The notes beneath the pieces are model-generated. The model did not search any database. It was not told where the DNA came from and was given only the letters and a program-made list of their open reading frames with translations. Made by a program: the position numbers and the translations under genes. From NCBI GenBank assembly GCA_038900335.1, contig JBBMRB010000022.1, forward strand, positions 1-61,264: a DNA stretch of 61,264 bases, written 5' to 3'. The first letter of the stretch is position 1, and each line of letters starts with the position of its first letter. Below, piece after piece: positions 51,942 to 61,084 of this stretch. This DNA comes from Rs1 sp038900335. Its GTDB lineage: Bacteria; Pseudomonadota; Gammaproteobacteria; Pseudomonadales; Balneatricaceae.

Positions 51942-53224
51942 TATAATGTCTTAAATACTTTAGCTGCGGCTGCAATAGTCGCTTCAATATCTGCCTGGCT
52001 GATCGCCTGTGACATAAAACCCGTTTCGTAAGCCGAAGGCGCTAAATAAATCCCTTCTTTTAGCATGCCTTGATAAAATTTAGCAAAGCGATCGACATCA
52101 CAAGATGTCGCTTGGGCAAATGTCGTCACTTGCTCTTGATCAGTAAAGAAAATACCAAACATACCCCCCACATAATTACTTGTTAGTGCTATACCCGCTG
52201 CATTGGCAACAGCGACCAAACCTTGTGATAGAAACTCAGATTTAGCGCTTAATTGCGCATAGATGCTAGGGTCAGCGGCTAGGGCATTGAGCATTGCTAA
52301 GCCTGCATTCATTGAAAGAGGGTTTCCAGATAGCGTACCGGCTTGATAAATAGGGCCTAAAGGTGCAATTTGCTGCATGATTTCTTTTTTGCCGCCAAAT
52401 GCTCCAACAGGTAAACCACCGCCAATAATTTTGCCTAAAGTCGTTAAATCAGGAGTAATGTTATAAATCTCTTGGGCGCCGCCAAGGGCGACACGAAACC
52501 CCGTCATTACTTCATCAAAAATTAGTAGTGCCTGGTACTGATCACAAATATCTCTTAAGCCTTGTAAGAAGCCATCGACAGGTGGGATGCAGTTCATATT
52601 GCCGGCAATGGGTTCAACGATAATACAAGCAATCTGATCACCGTATTCTGCGAAGGCATTTTTAACTGAATCTAAATTATTAAAGTCTAAGGTAATTGTG
52701 TGCTCAGCAAGTGCAGCGGGAACACCTGGAGAGTTTGGCTCACCAAGTGTCAGCGCGCCAGAGCCTGCTTTGACCAGTAAAGAATCGCTGTGACCGTGAT
52801 AGCACCCCTCGAATTTGACTATTTTGTCTCTATTAGTGTAGCCGCGAGCTAAGCGAATAGCAGACATCGTTGCCTCTGTGCCAGAGTTAACCATACGCAC
52901 CATCTCAATAGAAGGCATGATTTCACATACTTTGTCCGCTAGTAATGTTTCAACAGCTGTAGGGGCACCAAAACCTAAACCATTTTCTAAGCTGGCTTTT
53001 ACTGCATCTATGACAGGCTTATAAGAGTGACCTAATATCATTGGTCCCCAAGAGCCAACATAATCAATATAGCGTTGATCATCTTCGTCAAACAGATATG
53101 CACCTTCGCCTTTTTTGAAATAAATAGGAGACCCACCAATGCTTTTAAAAGCGCGGACAGGGGAGTTAACTCCGCCAGGGATATGTAGTTGAGCTGCTTC
53201 AAAAAGCTGAGCTGAGCGAGACAT
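51941..53224 (-). CDS. hemL: Glutamate-1-semialdehyde 2,1-aminomutase
   Basis: Makes 5-aminolevulinate from glutamate-1-semialdehyde in the C5 route to haem. The 427-residue PLP enzyme has GGVNSPVRAFKSIGG at the N-terminus, VNSGTEATMSAIRLARG, CYHGHSDSLLVKAGSG, LIFDEVMTGFRVALGGAQ and the PLP lysine in TLGKIIGGGLPVGAFGG (near 266). GGAAAA precedes the ATG. The downstream gene overlaps its stop by one base. Confidence 0.97.
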   Translation of the reverse strand: MSRSAQLFEAAQLHIPGGVNSPVRAFKSIGGSPIYFKKGEGAYLFDEDDQRYIDYVGSWGPMILGHSYKPVIDAVKASLENGLGFGAPTAVETLLADKVCEIMPSIEMVRMVNSGTEATMSAIRLARGYTNRDKIVKFEGCYHGHSDSLLVKAGSGALTLGEPNSPGVPAALAEHTITLDFNNLDSVKNAFAEYGDQIACIIVEPIAGNMNCIPPVDGFLQGLRDICDQYQALLIFDEVMTGFRVALGGAQEIYNITPDLTTLGKIIGGGLPVGAFGGKKEIMQQIAPLGPIYQAGTLSGNPLSMNAGLAMLNALAADPSIYAQLSAKSEFLSQGLVAVANAAGIALTSNYVGGMFGIFFTDQEQVTTFAQATSCDVDRFAKFYQGMLKEGIYLAPSAYETGFMSQAISQADIEATIAAAAKVFKTL

Positions 53225-53304
53225 AATGTTTTCCTTGAATATATAAAGTAATTGCCAGTATTTTAGCTTATTGCACCAATGGAGTTAACCTGTGTGGAGC
53301 ATAA

Positions 53305-55059
53305 CTATTGAACATTATTGTAATAATATTCAACTTGCGCACGGGTGATGATCCCGATCACTTGTTCGCTATGGCTAAATACACACAGTGTATCGGTTTG
53401 GTGTTGGTTCATAAAGATCAGCGCTGTACTTAGAGTGTCTCTAACATTCACTTTTATAATGTCGACAGATAAGTGTTGTAATGAGGCCAGTTCTAAATCT
53501 TGGCTGTCTTGAGTCGCTAGTTGGCTACTCACTTGATGAGTGAAATGAGCCGTAATATCCGCGATCAAATAAGCCTGGACATATTGTTGCTGCTCTTTAA
53601 TGACTAGCCATTTAGCCGAAGTGCTTTCAATCAATGATTTGTTGAGTAGATCATCATTGTCATACGCGCAAATACTCCTATCCATCACTTTACCGACAGA
53701 GACCCTGTTTAATACTTGAGCCAGTGGTTGTATTCGATAATCGAAACCTTGTGCTTGTAATGAAGCTAAAAAAGCAGAGGGTGTTCGAAAGAGGTATTGC
53801 GTGGTTAAATTGGCCACGACTATCGCTATCATTGCAGGGAATATAATATGAGGGTTGTAGGTTAGCTCTAAAAGGGCAATAAGCGCTGCTAGTGGTGCGT
53901 TTAAGGTCGCAGCCATCATCGCGCCCATCCCAAGCATAGTATATAAACCGACGTGAGATACTGATGATTCGGCGAAATAGCTACCACTAATACCTAGCAA
54001 AGCACCACTAACAGCACCGATAAACAAAGTAGGCCCAATCATCCCAGCGGGCATCCCCAGACCAAGAATAATGGCTGTGAGTAATAGTTTAGCAACTAGA
54101 ATATAGAGTAATAATTGGTTATCAATGCGCCCCCACATACTATCGATAATTGTATCGTAGCCTGTTCCCATCACCTGGGGATAAAAAATAGCGACAAAAC
54201 CTGTGAGTATGCCGGCGATTGCTAGTTTATAGCTTAAAGAATAAGTGATTTTTAGTTTTACTAAGTTCATTAATTTGATAAAAATGGTCGCCACAGTACC
54301 AATAAAAACACCGAGGAACATAATCCATAAAATTTCGTAGTGATCTAATAAATCAAATGCAGGAATTTGAAAAATAGGTTCAGCAGAAAATATTAAACGA
54401 GTGATGAGTGAGCTGGTAACTGCTGCAACGATAATTGGGGTGAAGCCTGCAATAGTATAGTCTAATAAGATAACTTCCATGGCAAAAATCACCCCAGCTA
54501 ATGGCGTGTTAAATGCTGCTGAAATTGCAGCAGCGCCGCCACAAGCGAGTAGTAAACGGTTAACATTGAAAGGGACTTTGAGATAGTGACCTAATAAACT
54601 GGCAACCCCAGCTCCCATATAAACGGCAGGTCCTTCTCTGCCTACGGATTGGCCGGAGACGAGGGCGATGACCGCTAATATAAATTGAGCAAACAGGCTT
54701 TTACCGGGGATTTGTCCTTGATGGTAAGCTAGGCGTTCTAGTAAATAAACAATACCTACTTTTGAGCGCATCAGCGGCCAATAAGCGATGAGCAAGGCAA
54801 TCGTTATACCCCCTAAGCTAGGAAGTAGAAAGCGCGCTTGGATACTGAGGTCTTCAAAGTTTTCGACATCATCAATCAGCATAAAAGAGAGCGGGATGTC
54901 GATTGCTAAACGAAAAGCAGCAATTAATAAGCCCGTTAATATACCGCAAACTAAACCTAATATAACGAGTTGAGGTAGAGCTTCGTAGCTCGTTAGTTGG
55001 TTTCTAAAATTATGTAGCGAGAAAAAATCTCTAATCATGTCCGCAGGTCTGTTCCACAA
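53305..55059 (-). CDS. ClC-family chloride channel/transporter with CBS domains
   Basis: A 584-residue membrane protein: ClC core (about 25-440) plus two cytoplasmic CBS domains (about 455-580). The gating glutamate is present (GREGPAVYMGAG, E142), and the GMPAGMIGPTLFIGA loop that lines the pore is present. Two substitutions stand out. The first selectivity loop, usually GSGIP, reads KVGIV (100-104), losing the central Ser and Pro. The internal proton-path glutamate position reads V196 (FAMEV), as in eukaryotic ClC channels, rather than the EE of exchangers. Channel-like chloride conduction is therefore possible, but a transporter cannot be excluded. Divergent from erpA; upstream of hemL by 80 bases. 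Confidence 0.9.
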   Translation of the reverse strand: MWNRPADMIRDFFSLHNFRNQLTSYEALPQLVILGLVCGILTGLLIAAFRLAIDIPLSFMLIDDVENFEDLSIQARFLLPSLGGITIALLIAYWPLMRSKVGIVYLLERLAYHQGQIPGKSLFAQFILAVIALVSGQSVGREGPAVYMGAGVASLLGHYLKVPFNVNRLLLACGGAAAISAAFNTPLAGVIFAMEVILLDYTIAGFTPIIVAAVTSSLITRLIFSAEPIFQIPAFDLLDHYEILWIMFLGVFIGTVATIFIKLMNLVKLKITYSLSYKLAIAGILTGFVAIFYPQVMGTGYDTIIDSMWGRIDNQLLLYILVAKLLLTAIILGLGMPAGMIGPTLFIGAVSGALLGISGSYFAESSVSHVGLYTMLGMGAMMAATLNAPLAALIALLELTYNPHIIFPAMIAIVVANLTTQYLFRTPSAFLASLQAQGFDYRIQPLAQVLNRVSVGKVMDRSICAYDNDDLLNKSLIESTSAKWLVIKEQQQYVQAYLIADITAHFTHQVSSQLATQDSQDLELASLQHLSVDIIKVNVRDTLSTALIFMNQHQTDTLCVFSHSEQVIGIITRAQVEYYYNNVQ

Positions 55060-55385
55060 TAGTCATAAAAATATAGATAATAGCTTAAAGTATTTCACTG
55101 TTAGCGTAACGCATTAATATAAAAGGTGTAACATCTCAATGAAATGATTTTGCACTATTTTACTTAAAAAATAAGGCGTGTTGGTTTTATGGTGATTGAG
55201 ATGATGTAGGCTAATTATAATCAGTACTTGAAATTTAGCTGTTTTATATCCATTTAATAGAATAATGAAAACGTATCTTATAGCAGATAATGTAAAAGAA
55301 TTATGTTAATCTAGCTTTAATTTAATACCTGACTAAAACCCTAGGATAATATTTTTTATTTGCGGGTATATATGAGAATACTGTT
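55060..55385. promoter_or_regulatory. Divergent clcA-like / erpA intergenic region
   Basis: A 326-bp gap with no gene. It contains an IscR type 1-like site at 55325-55349 close to erpA. A confident core promoter was not identified for either gene. Confidence 0.5.
55325..55349 (+). promoter_or_regulatory. Candidate IscR type 1 binding site before erpA
   Basis: The sequence begins ATACCTGACTAAAAC, an excellent match to the left half of the IscR type 1 consensus as I recall it, and ends GGATAA. By hand about 20 of 25 consensus positions agree; the right half is poor. In E. coli IscR represses erpA, so the placement makes sense. Confidence 0.5.
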
Positions 55386-55727
55386 GTGTCTGATTTTGAA
55401 ACTCCTTTGATGTTCAGTGATAGTGCTGTTGAAAAAGTTAAAATATTAATAGAAGAGGAAGAGAACGATGCTTTAAAACTGCGTTTGTATATTACAGGCG
55501 GCGGTTGTGCTGGTTTTTCTTACGGCTTTAGTTTTATTGAAGAGACAGCAGAGGATGACACCGTAATTACCAAAGCGGGCGTCAGCTTGGTTGTTGATGC
55601 CATGAGTCTGCAATACCTTGAAGGCTCTGAAGTTGATTATAGAGAAGGTCTGCAGGGGTCCCAGTTTATAGTCAACAACCCAAATGCGACAACAACTTGC
55701 GGTTGTGGCTCTTCGTTCTCACTGTGA
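55386..55727 (+). CDS. erpA: Iron-sulfur cluster insertion protein ErpA
   Basis: A-type carrier that delivers Fe-S clusters to apoproteins, including the isoprenoid enzymes IspG and IspH in E. coli. The 113-residue protein carries the three cluster-binding cysteines: one in GGGCAGFSYGF (near residue 41) and two in the C-terminal TTCGCGSSF (near 106 and 108). The start is GTG. In Pseudomonas the gene also lies beside anmK and tyrS. The absent MEP genes here make the usual essential clients IspG/H of special interest. Confidence 0.95.
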   Translation: MSDFETPLMFSDSAVEKVKILIEEEENDALKLRLYITGGGCAGFSYGFSFIEETAEDDTVITKAGVSLVVDAMSLQYLEGSEVDYREGLQGSQFIVNNPNATTTCGCGSSFSL

Positions 55728-55737
55728 TTTTAAAAGC

Positions 55738-55766
55738 CGCTATCGTAACGCCGATAGGCGGCTAAT
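55738..55766 (+). terminator. Hairpin after erpA
   Basis: AGCCGCTATCG (55738-55748) pairs with CGATAGGCGGCT (55755-55766) apart from one bulged base. There is no T-run, so termination is only inferred. Confidence 0.5.
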
Positions 55767-55894
55767 AATCAGCTTCCTGATATTTATTTTGCTTATCAGT
55801 GAAGATAAAACTAACAACAGCTGACGAAAAAACTCTGATCGTATACTGCTAATCTGACGAGCGTATAGTGCTTAAATTAATGATGCTGAGTGCT

Positions 55895-56329
55895 CTATTT
55901 AGCAAATAATTCTTTCTCAATATCTTTAAAGCCTTTAAATTCTAGAGCGTTTCCTGAGGGATCGCAAAAAAACATAGTTCCTTGTTCTCCCACTTCGCCT
56001 TCAAATCTAACATAAGGTTCAATGATAAACTCATCAATAAATGTTTTTACTTTTTCTGAAAATTCTTGCCATTGCTCAAAGGTTAAAATGATACCAAAGT
56101 GAGGTATAGGCACCGCATGCTTATCGACACCATTGTAGATGTTGTTTATTTTACCATTGCTGCCTAGTTCAGGATTTAAATGTACGACAAATTGATGACC
56201 AAACATATTAAAATCAATCCATTGCTCGCTGCTGCGACCTTCGCTAAAACCTAGTTTATTTCCGTAAAACTCTCTTGCTTCTTCGATGTCTCTTACGGGT
56301 ACTGCTAAATGAAAAGGATTTAATGGCAT
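55895..56329 (-). CDS. VOC/glyoxalase-superfamily protein
   Basis: A 144-residue single-chain vicinal-oxygen-chelate protein with the beta-alpha-beta-beta-beta pattern repeated twice. Likely metal ligands are His in FHLAVPVRD, His in HFGIIL and Glu in NALEFKGF. AREFYGNKLGF, a common VOC helix, is present near residues 19-29. Substrate cannot be told; related proteins are annotated as dioxygenases or glyoxalases. It stands alone between erpA and anmK on the minus strand. Confidence 0.85.
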   Translation of the reverse strand: MPLNPFHLAVPVRDIEEAREFYGNKLGFSEGRSSEQWIDFNMFGHQFVVHLNPELGSNGKINNIYNGVDKHAVPIPHFGIILTFEQWQEFSEKVKTFIDEFIIEPYVRFEGEVGEQGTMFFCDPSGNALEFKGFKDIEKELFAK

Positions 56330-56387
56330 TGTTATCTCCGTGTCTTTATTTGTTATTCAATTTGAAGCCTGATTAAGGCTAATCATA

Positions 56388-57545
56388 TCAAGCTTGGTAT
56401 ATGGCGCCTAAAATTCTATCGCCTTGTGCTCCGGTGACGCTTGGGCTATTGCTCGTTAAACCTGATAATGTTTGTTGTGCTAGCCAAGCAAAAGCAACTG
56501 CTTCTACACAATCTGGTGCAAGATTAAGTGTTGCGGTACTGTCCACACAAGTCGCTTTAGGTAAGTTAATACGCAGTCTGTCCATTAGATACTGGTTGTA
56601 AGCTCCTCCGCCACAAACATAAAGTTGAGCATCATCAAAGTTGTATCTTGCGATTTCATTGGCGATACTCAATGCGCTGAGCTCTGTTAATGTCGCTTGT
56701 ATATCAGCATCACTTAAGCGCTGTGTAATATGGTTTAGGTGCTCGTTGACCCATGCTAAATTAAATTGCTCTCTACCTGTGCTTTTCGGGATATCTTGAG
56801 TAAAAAAATCAAGGGATATTAAGCGCGATAGCAATTCATGATTGATATTACCGGTCTTGGCCCACTCTCCATTTTTATCAAAACTAAGCCCTTTTTGCTG
56901 GTGGATCCATGCATCCATCAAAACATTGCCAGGGCCTGTATCAAAACCAAGTAAAGGGGATTCATCGTCTTTTGCCAGCAGTGTTAAATTAGCCATGCCA
57001 CCAATGTTTATGATCGCTCTTTTATGCTCGCTAGACATGAAAATAGATTGATGAAATGCCGGAACTAAAGGTGCACCTTGTCCGCCTGCTGCTATATCTC
57101 TTCTTCTAAAATCAGCTATAGTCGTTAAACCGGTGATCTCGGCGACTGTGTTTGCATCTGCTATTTGTAATGTGAAATTGTGTTTAGGCTGATTAAATGG
57201 CCTATGTCTTATGGTTTGCCCATGTAAACCAATAGCGCTAATGTGTTCTTTATCAATAACGGCTTGGTGTTCTTGGCAAAATAGAAGGCAGCAGTGAGCA
57301 AAAAAGTGACCTAAAGCAATATCAAGGTCACCTTGCTTTTCTATTTCATTAGCACTTGGGGTGCACAGTTCTAGAATTTTTTCTTTTAAATCTTCCGGCA
57401 TTGGGTAACTGCTAAATGCAATTAATTTAAATGAGGGCACGAAGCTGACAGCGGCGACATCGACGCCGTCTAAACTTGTTCCTGACATAATGCCGAGAAA
57501 AACATTTTTATTAATATTGTGTAGATTGTTTGATTCACTGTTCAC
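56388..57545 (-). CDS. anmK: Anhydro-N-acetylmuramic acid kinase
   Basis: Recycles the cell-wall sugar anhydroMurNAc by opening the anhydro ring and phosphorylating it. Family motifs are FLGIMSGTSLDGVDVA (ATP loop), GLHGQTIRHRPF, DFRRRDIAAGGQGAPLVPAFH, NIGGMANLT, GFDTGPGNVLMDAWI and CGGGAYNQYL. The GTG at 57545 (385 residues) is chosen because earlier in-frame codons lie deep in the upstream peptidase gene; it overlaps that gene by 11 bases (GTGAACAGTGA), indicating coupling. The two genes act on the same polymer, as is common in gammaproteobacteria. Confidence 0.95.
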   Translation of the reverse strand: MNSESNNLHNINKNVFLGIMSGTSLDGVDVAAVSFVPSFKLIAFSSYPMPEDLKEKILELCTPSANEIEKQGDLDIALGHFFAHCCLLFCQEHQAVIDKEHISAIGLHGQTIRHRPFNQPKHNFTLQIADANTVAEITGLTTIADFRRRDIAAGGQGAPLVPAFHQSIFMSSEHKRAIINIGGMANLTLLAKDDESPLLGFDTGPGNVLMDAWIHQQKGLSFDKNGEWAKTGNINHELLSRLISLDFFTQDIPKSTGREQFNLAWVNEHLNHITQRLSDADIQATLTELSALSIANEIARYNFDDAQLYVCGGGAYNQYLMDRLRINLPKATCVDSTATLNLAPDCVEAVAFAWLAQQTLSGLTSNSPSVTGAQGDRILGAIYQA

Positions 57546-59541
57546 TAGTACTAACCTCAAGTGTTTGGTTATCAGCAATTTGGTTGCTTAATTGAAGTTT
57601 CGCTAATGCAGCATTGGCAACGACTTTAAATTTTTCTAATTCTTCATCTTTTAAAGGCAGTGCTGTCGGCAATTTAACGGTCAATGGGTTCTTATGTACG
57701 CCGTTGACTCGAAATTCATAGTGTAAGTGCGGCCCAGTTACTGCACCAGATGAGCCAATATAGCCAATGACTTCACCTTGCTTAACACGGCTGCCAACCT
57801 TTAACTTTTTGTTATAAGCGGACATGTGTGCGTACAAGGTATTGATACTTTCGCCATGCTTAATGATAATTGTCCTGCCATAGCCGCCTTTTCGCCCTAA
57901 ATGTACTATTTTTCCGTTACCGGAAGATTTGATCGGCGTCCCTGTTTTTGCTGCATAGTCGACACCTTTATGTGCACGTATAGTATTGGATATTGGGTGT
58001 CTGCGCTTAGGATTGAACTTAGAGCTAATGCGAGCAAAATCTACAGGCATTCTAAGAAACGCTTTGCGCATGCTGGTACCTTGCGGAGAGTAGAAGCCGT
58101 CATTGCCTTTAGAGTCTTTGTAGTAAATGCCAATGAGTTGTTTGCCACCAGTGTCAAACTGACCGACGATAATATTCCCGTCACCTATCTTATTGCCATC
58201 AATGGTCTTCTCTTCATATACTGCTTTGAACTTATCACCTGGTTGGATATCTTGTGAAAAGTCGACATCCCAAGCAAAAATATTGGCAAATCTATGGGTT
58301 AAATTACTTGATAACCCTGCGTTATTAGCATCATTAGATAATGAACTAGTAATAGTCCCTTCTATCTGTTTTTCCACAATGACAGGAGTGCGCTCAAACG
58401 TTTCAACTTGGTAGCTTGTTTTATTGGTGCGGCTGATCAGTATACTTTTTAATGGTGAAATGATGTATTTCACTTTAATTAAAAAATTATCGCGCATCAA
58501 AAAGGAGAGCTTCTGGCCCGGTTTGATTTTATTGAATACTTTTTGGTCTTTAGTAGCGTGATCAACATAATATACATCGCTATGTGATAAGCCTGCTTTA
58601 ATAAAAAGGGTAGAGAGGTTGTCACCAGGTTCTATAGTGTAGTAAATCCAGTTGTCTTTTTGCTCAGAGCTATTTGTTAAAGCGCCGACTAAGTCAGTAG
58701 GTAAAGCTTGGGTTACTTGTTCTTGTATATGGGAGTTATAAGTGTCAGTGAATTCTTCGGCACGAGTAAAGGTGGCAATTGGGCCGCTAACAGGTTGGTA
58801 AACAAGTTCAAGTAGTGAGTTATCGATAATTAGAAACGACAGTTTGTCATTTTCAGCAAGCTCATTAAATAAATGATCAGAGCCAATCGTATTTTTTAGA
58901 TAATCAAGATGAGAAGATGAAAGCCCTGCTTTATCTATAATAGATGCAAGAGTGTCATCGCTTTTAATGCTATAGCTCAGTTTTTCAATTGAACTGTAAT
59001 CGTCAGAATTAATGAAAGCGAATTTTTCAGCTAAAGAGGGCCGTGTATCATTGGGTGTGTCTGTAATAGCGGGAAGGGATTTTTCTGTATTATTGGATGA
59101 TAGTGGCATTAAAGATTTATCAAGGTTAGCAACAATTGAAGTTCTTTCTTCAGAAAGACGGTATTGGTAACTTTTCGTGTTGTCATCTGTCGACTTAGTA
59201 ATCAGATAAGAAACGCTAGGGGTGATAGTGTAACGTAATTGGGATAAAGAATTTTCTTGTATTAGAAACGAAAGTTTCTCACCTGGAATCATTCGTGCAA
59301 AGGTTTTACTTTCTTTAGTGGCATCGCTAATTGCTAGCGCCTCTTTAATAGGTATCCCTACTTTATCAAAGATCACGGATAAATTATCACCAGATGTAAC
59401 AGTGTAATCTTGCCAGTTATTTTGAGCATAAACTAAATTAGCGGACAAAAAGCCCAGTATATAAGTGGCAATAACTACGTTGCGTTTGTTAGTAAGAAAA
59501 TAAGGTGAAGAACGTTTGATAAAACTAGTGAAATGAAACAA
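57535..59541 (-). CDS. M23 peptidase with three LysM/OapA-like modules, MepM-like
   Basis: A 668-residue exported cell-wall endopeptidase. After an N-terminal membrane/signal segment (about 22-39) come three similar modules near residues 45-118, 188-262 and 300-373. Modules 1 and 3 are especially alike: YTxxxGDNLS, then ATKxxKxF, then PGxKLSFL. A connecting beta domain (about 420-490) precedes the M23 metalloprotease domain. The zinc site is complete: HKGVD (H524, D528) and HLHYEF (H605, H607), with YAHM (H571). It should therefore cut peptide cross-links, unlike NlpD. E. coli MepM and the Pseudomonas homologue beside tyrS are about 440-475 residues, so the extra length comes from the additional modules. 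Overlaps anmK. Confidence 0.93.
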   Translation of the reverse strand: MFHFTSFIKRSSPYFLTNKRNVVIATYILGFLSANLVYAQNNWQDYTVTSGDNLSVIFDKVGIPIKEALAISDATKESKTFARMIPGEKLSFLIQENSLSQLRYTITPSVSYLITKSTDDNTKSYQYRLSEERTSIVANLDKSLMPLSSNNTEKSLPAITDTPNDTRPSLAEKFAFINSDDYSSIEKLSYSIKSDDTLASIIDKAGLSSSHLDYLKNTIGSDHLFNELAENDKLSFLIIDNSLLELVYQPVSGPIATFTRAEEFTDTYNSHIQEQVTQALPTDLVGALTNSSEQKDNWIYYTIEPGDNLSTLFIKAGLSHSDVYYVDHATKDQKVFNKIKPGQKLSFLMRDNFLIKVKYIISPLKSILISRTNKTSYQVETFERTPVIVEKQIEGTITSSLSNDANNAGLSSNLTHRFANIFAWDVDFSQDIQPGDKFKAVYEEKTIDGNKIGDGNIIVGQFDTGGKQLIGIYYKDSKGNDGFYSPQGTSMRKAFLRMPVDFARISSKFNPKRRHPISNTIRAHKGVDYAAKTGTPIKSSGNGKIVHLGRKGGYGRTIIIKHGESINTLYAHMSAYNKKLKVGSRVKQGEVIGYIGSSGAVTGPHLHYEFRVNGVHKNPLTVKLPTALPLKDEELEKFKVVANAALAKLQLSNQIADNQTLEVSTSEQ

Positions 59542-59694
59542 GCGAAAAACCTTCTAAAATTATAATGTTTATTAAATAGTTATAATTAGTATACAACAAG
59601 TAGTTAATTAAGCTGACTATGTGTTGTTCATTATTACATGTCTCGTTAAAATAACCACATTATAAACTAAACCACATAAATCATTGAGCAATAT

Positions 59695-61005
59695 ATGAGT
59701 AAACAAACACTTTTAGAAGAACTGAATAGTCGTGGCCTAATCGCCCAAATGAGTAGTGATGCTGAGCTTGCCGAACATCTAAACAATAAAAGTGTCACCC
59801 TATATTGTGGTTTTGATCCTACAGCTGATAGTCTACATATAGGCAGTTTAGTTCCCCTGTTAACATTAAAACGTTTTCAGCAGCACGGCCATAAACCATT
59901 GGCGTTAGTCGGTGGGGCAACTGGATTAATTGGTGATCCTAGCTTTAAAGCGCAAGAGCGTAAATTAAATGATAACGAAACTGTTTCTAATTGGGTCGAC
60001 AAGATAAGAGGCCAAGTTAGTCAGTTTATTAGCTTTGATAGTGGTGCTAACAGTGCAGAAGTTGTTAACAACCTGGATTGGACTAAAGATTTAGATATAC
60101 TTACTTTTCTACGTGATGTAGGCAAACACTTTTCTATTAATCAGATGATTGCTAAAGAATCAGTAAAGCAGCGAATAGATAGAGAAGGCGAGGGCATATC
60201 TTTTTCTGAATTCACTTATATGATACTACAGTCTTTTGATTTTCAGCAGCTCAATAAAAGTCATGATTGTACGCTACAAATTGGTGGCTCTGACCAATGG
60301 GGTAACATAACAGGTGGTACTGAACTAACAAGGCGGATGAATGGTAATAAGGCTTTCGGATTAACTTTGCCGTTAATTACTAAATCTGATGGCACCAAGT
60401 TTGGTAAAACTGAAAGTGGTACTATTTGGTTGTCAGCTGATAAAACGTCACCTTATGCTTTCTACCAGTTCTGGATTAATTCAGCAGATGCTGATGTTTA
60501 CAATTTCCTACGTTATTTTACATTTCTATCAGTTGAAGAAATTGAGCAAATTGAACAAGAGGATAAAGAAGCTCAGGGCAAACCGAAAGCGCAGAGTATT
60601 CTTGCGACACAAGTAACAAGAACAGTACATGGCGAGCAAGGTTTGGCGGCTGCTATTAGAATTACGCAGGCACTTTTTTCTGGAGAGCTTAATGATCTGT
60701 CAGAAAATGATTACCAGCAATTAGCCCAAGATGGTTTGCCATCTTCCATATTAGGTGAAGAGCAAGTAGCGCAACTACCCCAAACACCGTTGACTACCTT
60801 GTTAGCTAATGAAGGTTTAGCAGCCTCGGGTAAGCAGGTAAAAGATGCACTACAAAGAAAAGCTGTAGTGATCAATGGTCGAGAGTGCTCGCTAGAGGAT
60901 AATATGAATTGTGAAGCTATCTTCGCTAAAGAAAATGCGCTATTCAATAGGTTTCATTTAGTGAAAGTCGGTAAGAAAAAATATCACATATTTATTAACC
61001 AATAA
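59695..61005 (+). CDS. tyrS: Tyrosyl-tRNA synthetase
   Basis: Charges tRNA(Tyr). The 436-residue class I synthetase has YCGFDPTADSLHIGSLVPLL with the HIGH-type HIGS, GGATGLIGDPS, QIGGSDQWGNITGG (tyrosine pocket) and KFGKTESG (KMSKS-type loop). The C-terminal S4 RNA-binding domain (about 365-436) includes LANEGLAASGKQVKDALQR. KFGKT marks the E. coli-type TyrRS. A double hairpin and an rRNA-type promoter follow; a tyrS-rRNA neighbourhood is also seen in Pseudomonas. Confidence 0.97.
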   Translation: MSKQTLLEELNSRGLIAQMSSDAELAEHLNNKSVTLYCGFDPTADSLHIGSLVPLLTLKRFQQHGHKPLALVGGATGLIGDPSFKAQERKLNDNETVSNWVDKIRGQVSQFISFDSGANSAEVVNNLDWTKDLDILTFLRDVGKHFSINQMIAKESVKQRIDREGEGISFSEFTYMILQSFDFQQLNKSHDCTLQIGGSDQWGNITGGTELTRRMNGNKAFGLTLPLITKSDGTKFGKTESGTIWLSADKTSPYAFYQFWINSADADVYNFLRYFTFLSVEEIEQIEQEDKEAQGKPKAQSILATQVTRTVHGEQGLAAAIRITQALFSGELNDLSENDYQQLAQDGLPSSILGEEQVAQLPQTPLTTLLANEGLAASGKQVKDALQRKAVVINGRECSLEDNMNCEAIFAKENALFNRFHLVKVGKKKYHIFINQ

Positions 61006-61020
61006 ATAACGCTTAAAGAG

Positions 61021-61052
61021 AACAGTGTTTAGTATCATTTAAACACTGTTTT
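61021..61052 (+). terminator. Terminator after tyrS
   Basis: A perfect 11-bp stem, AACAGTGTTTA (61021-61031) with TAAACACTGTT (61040-61050), then TTC. It is the first of two adjacent palindromes. Confidence 0.7.
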
Positions 61053-61053
61053 C

Positions 61054-61084
61054 ACGCTTTATTTAATTAAATCAAATAAAGCGT
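61054..61084. promoter_or_regulatory. Palindrome/A-T-rich upstream element of the rRNA promoter
   Basis: ACGCTTTATTT (61054-61064) pairs exactly with AAATAAAGCGT (61074-61084). The right arm runs into the -35 box, and the A/T-rich content is suited to an UP element. It may double as a second terminator for tyrS. Confidence 0.5.

Noticed and set aside
51941..53224. Missing thiE/thiD after hemL as a pathway loss
   Set aside because: That neighbourhood is limited to some Pseudomonas-like genomes, so its absence is not informative.
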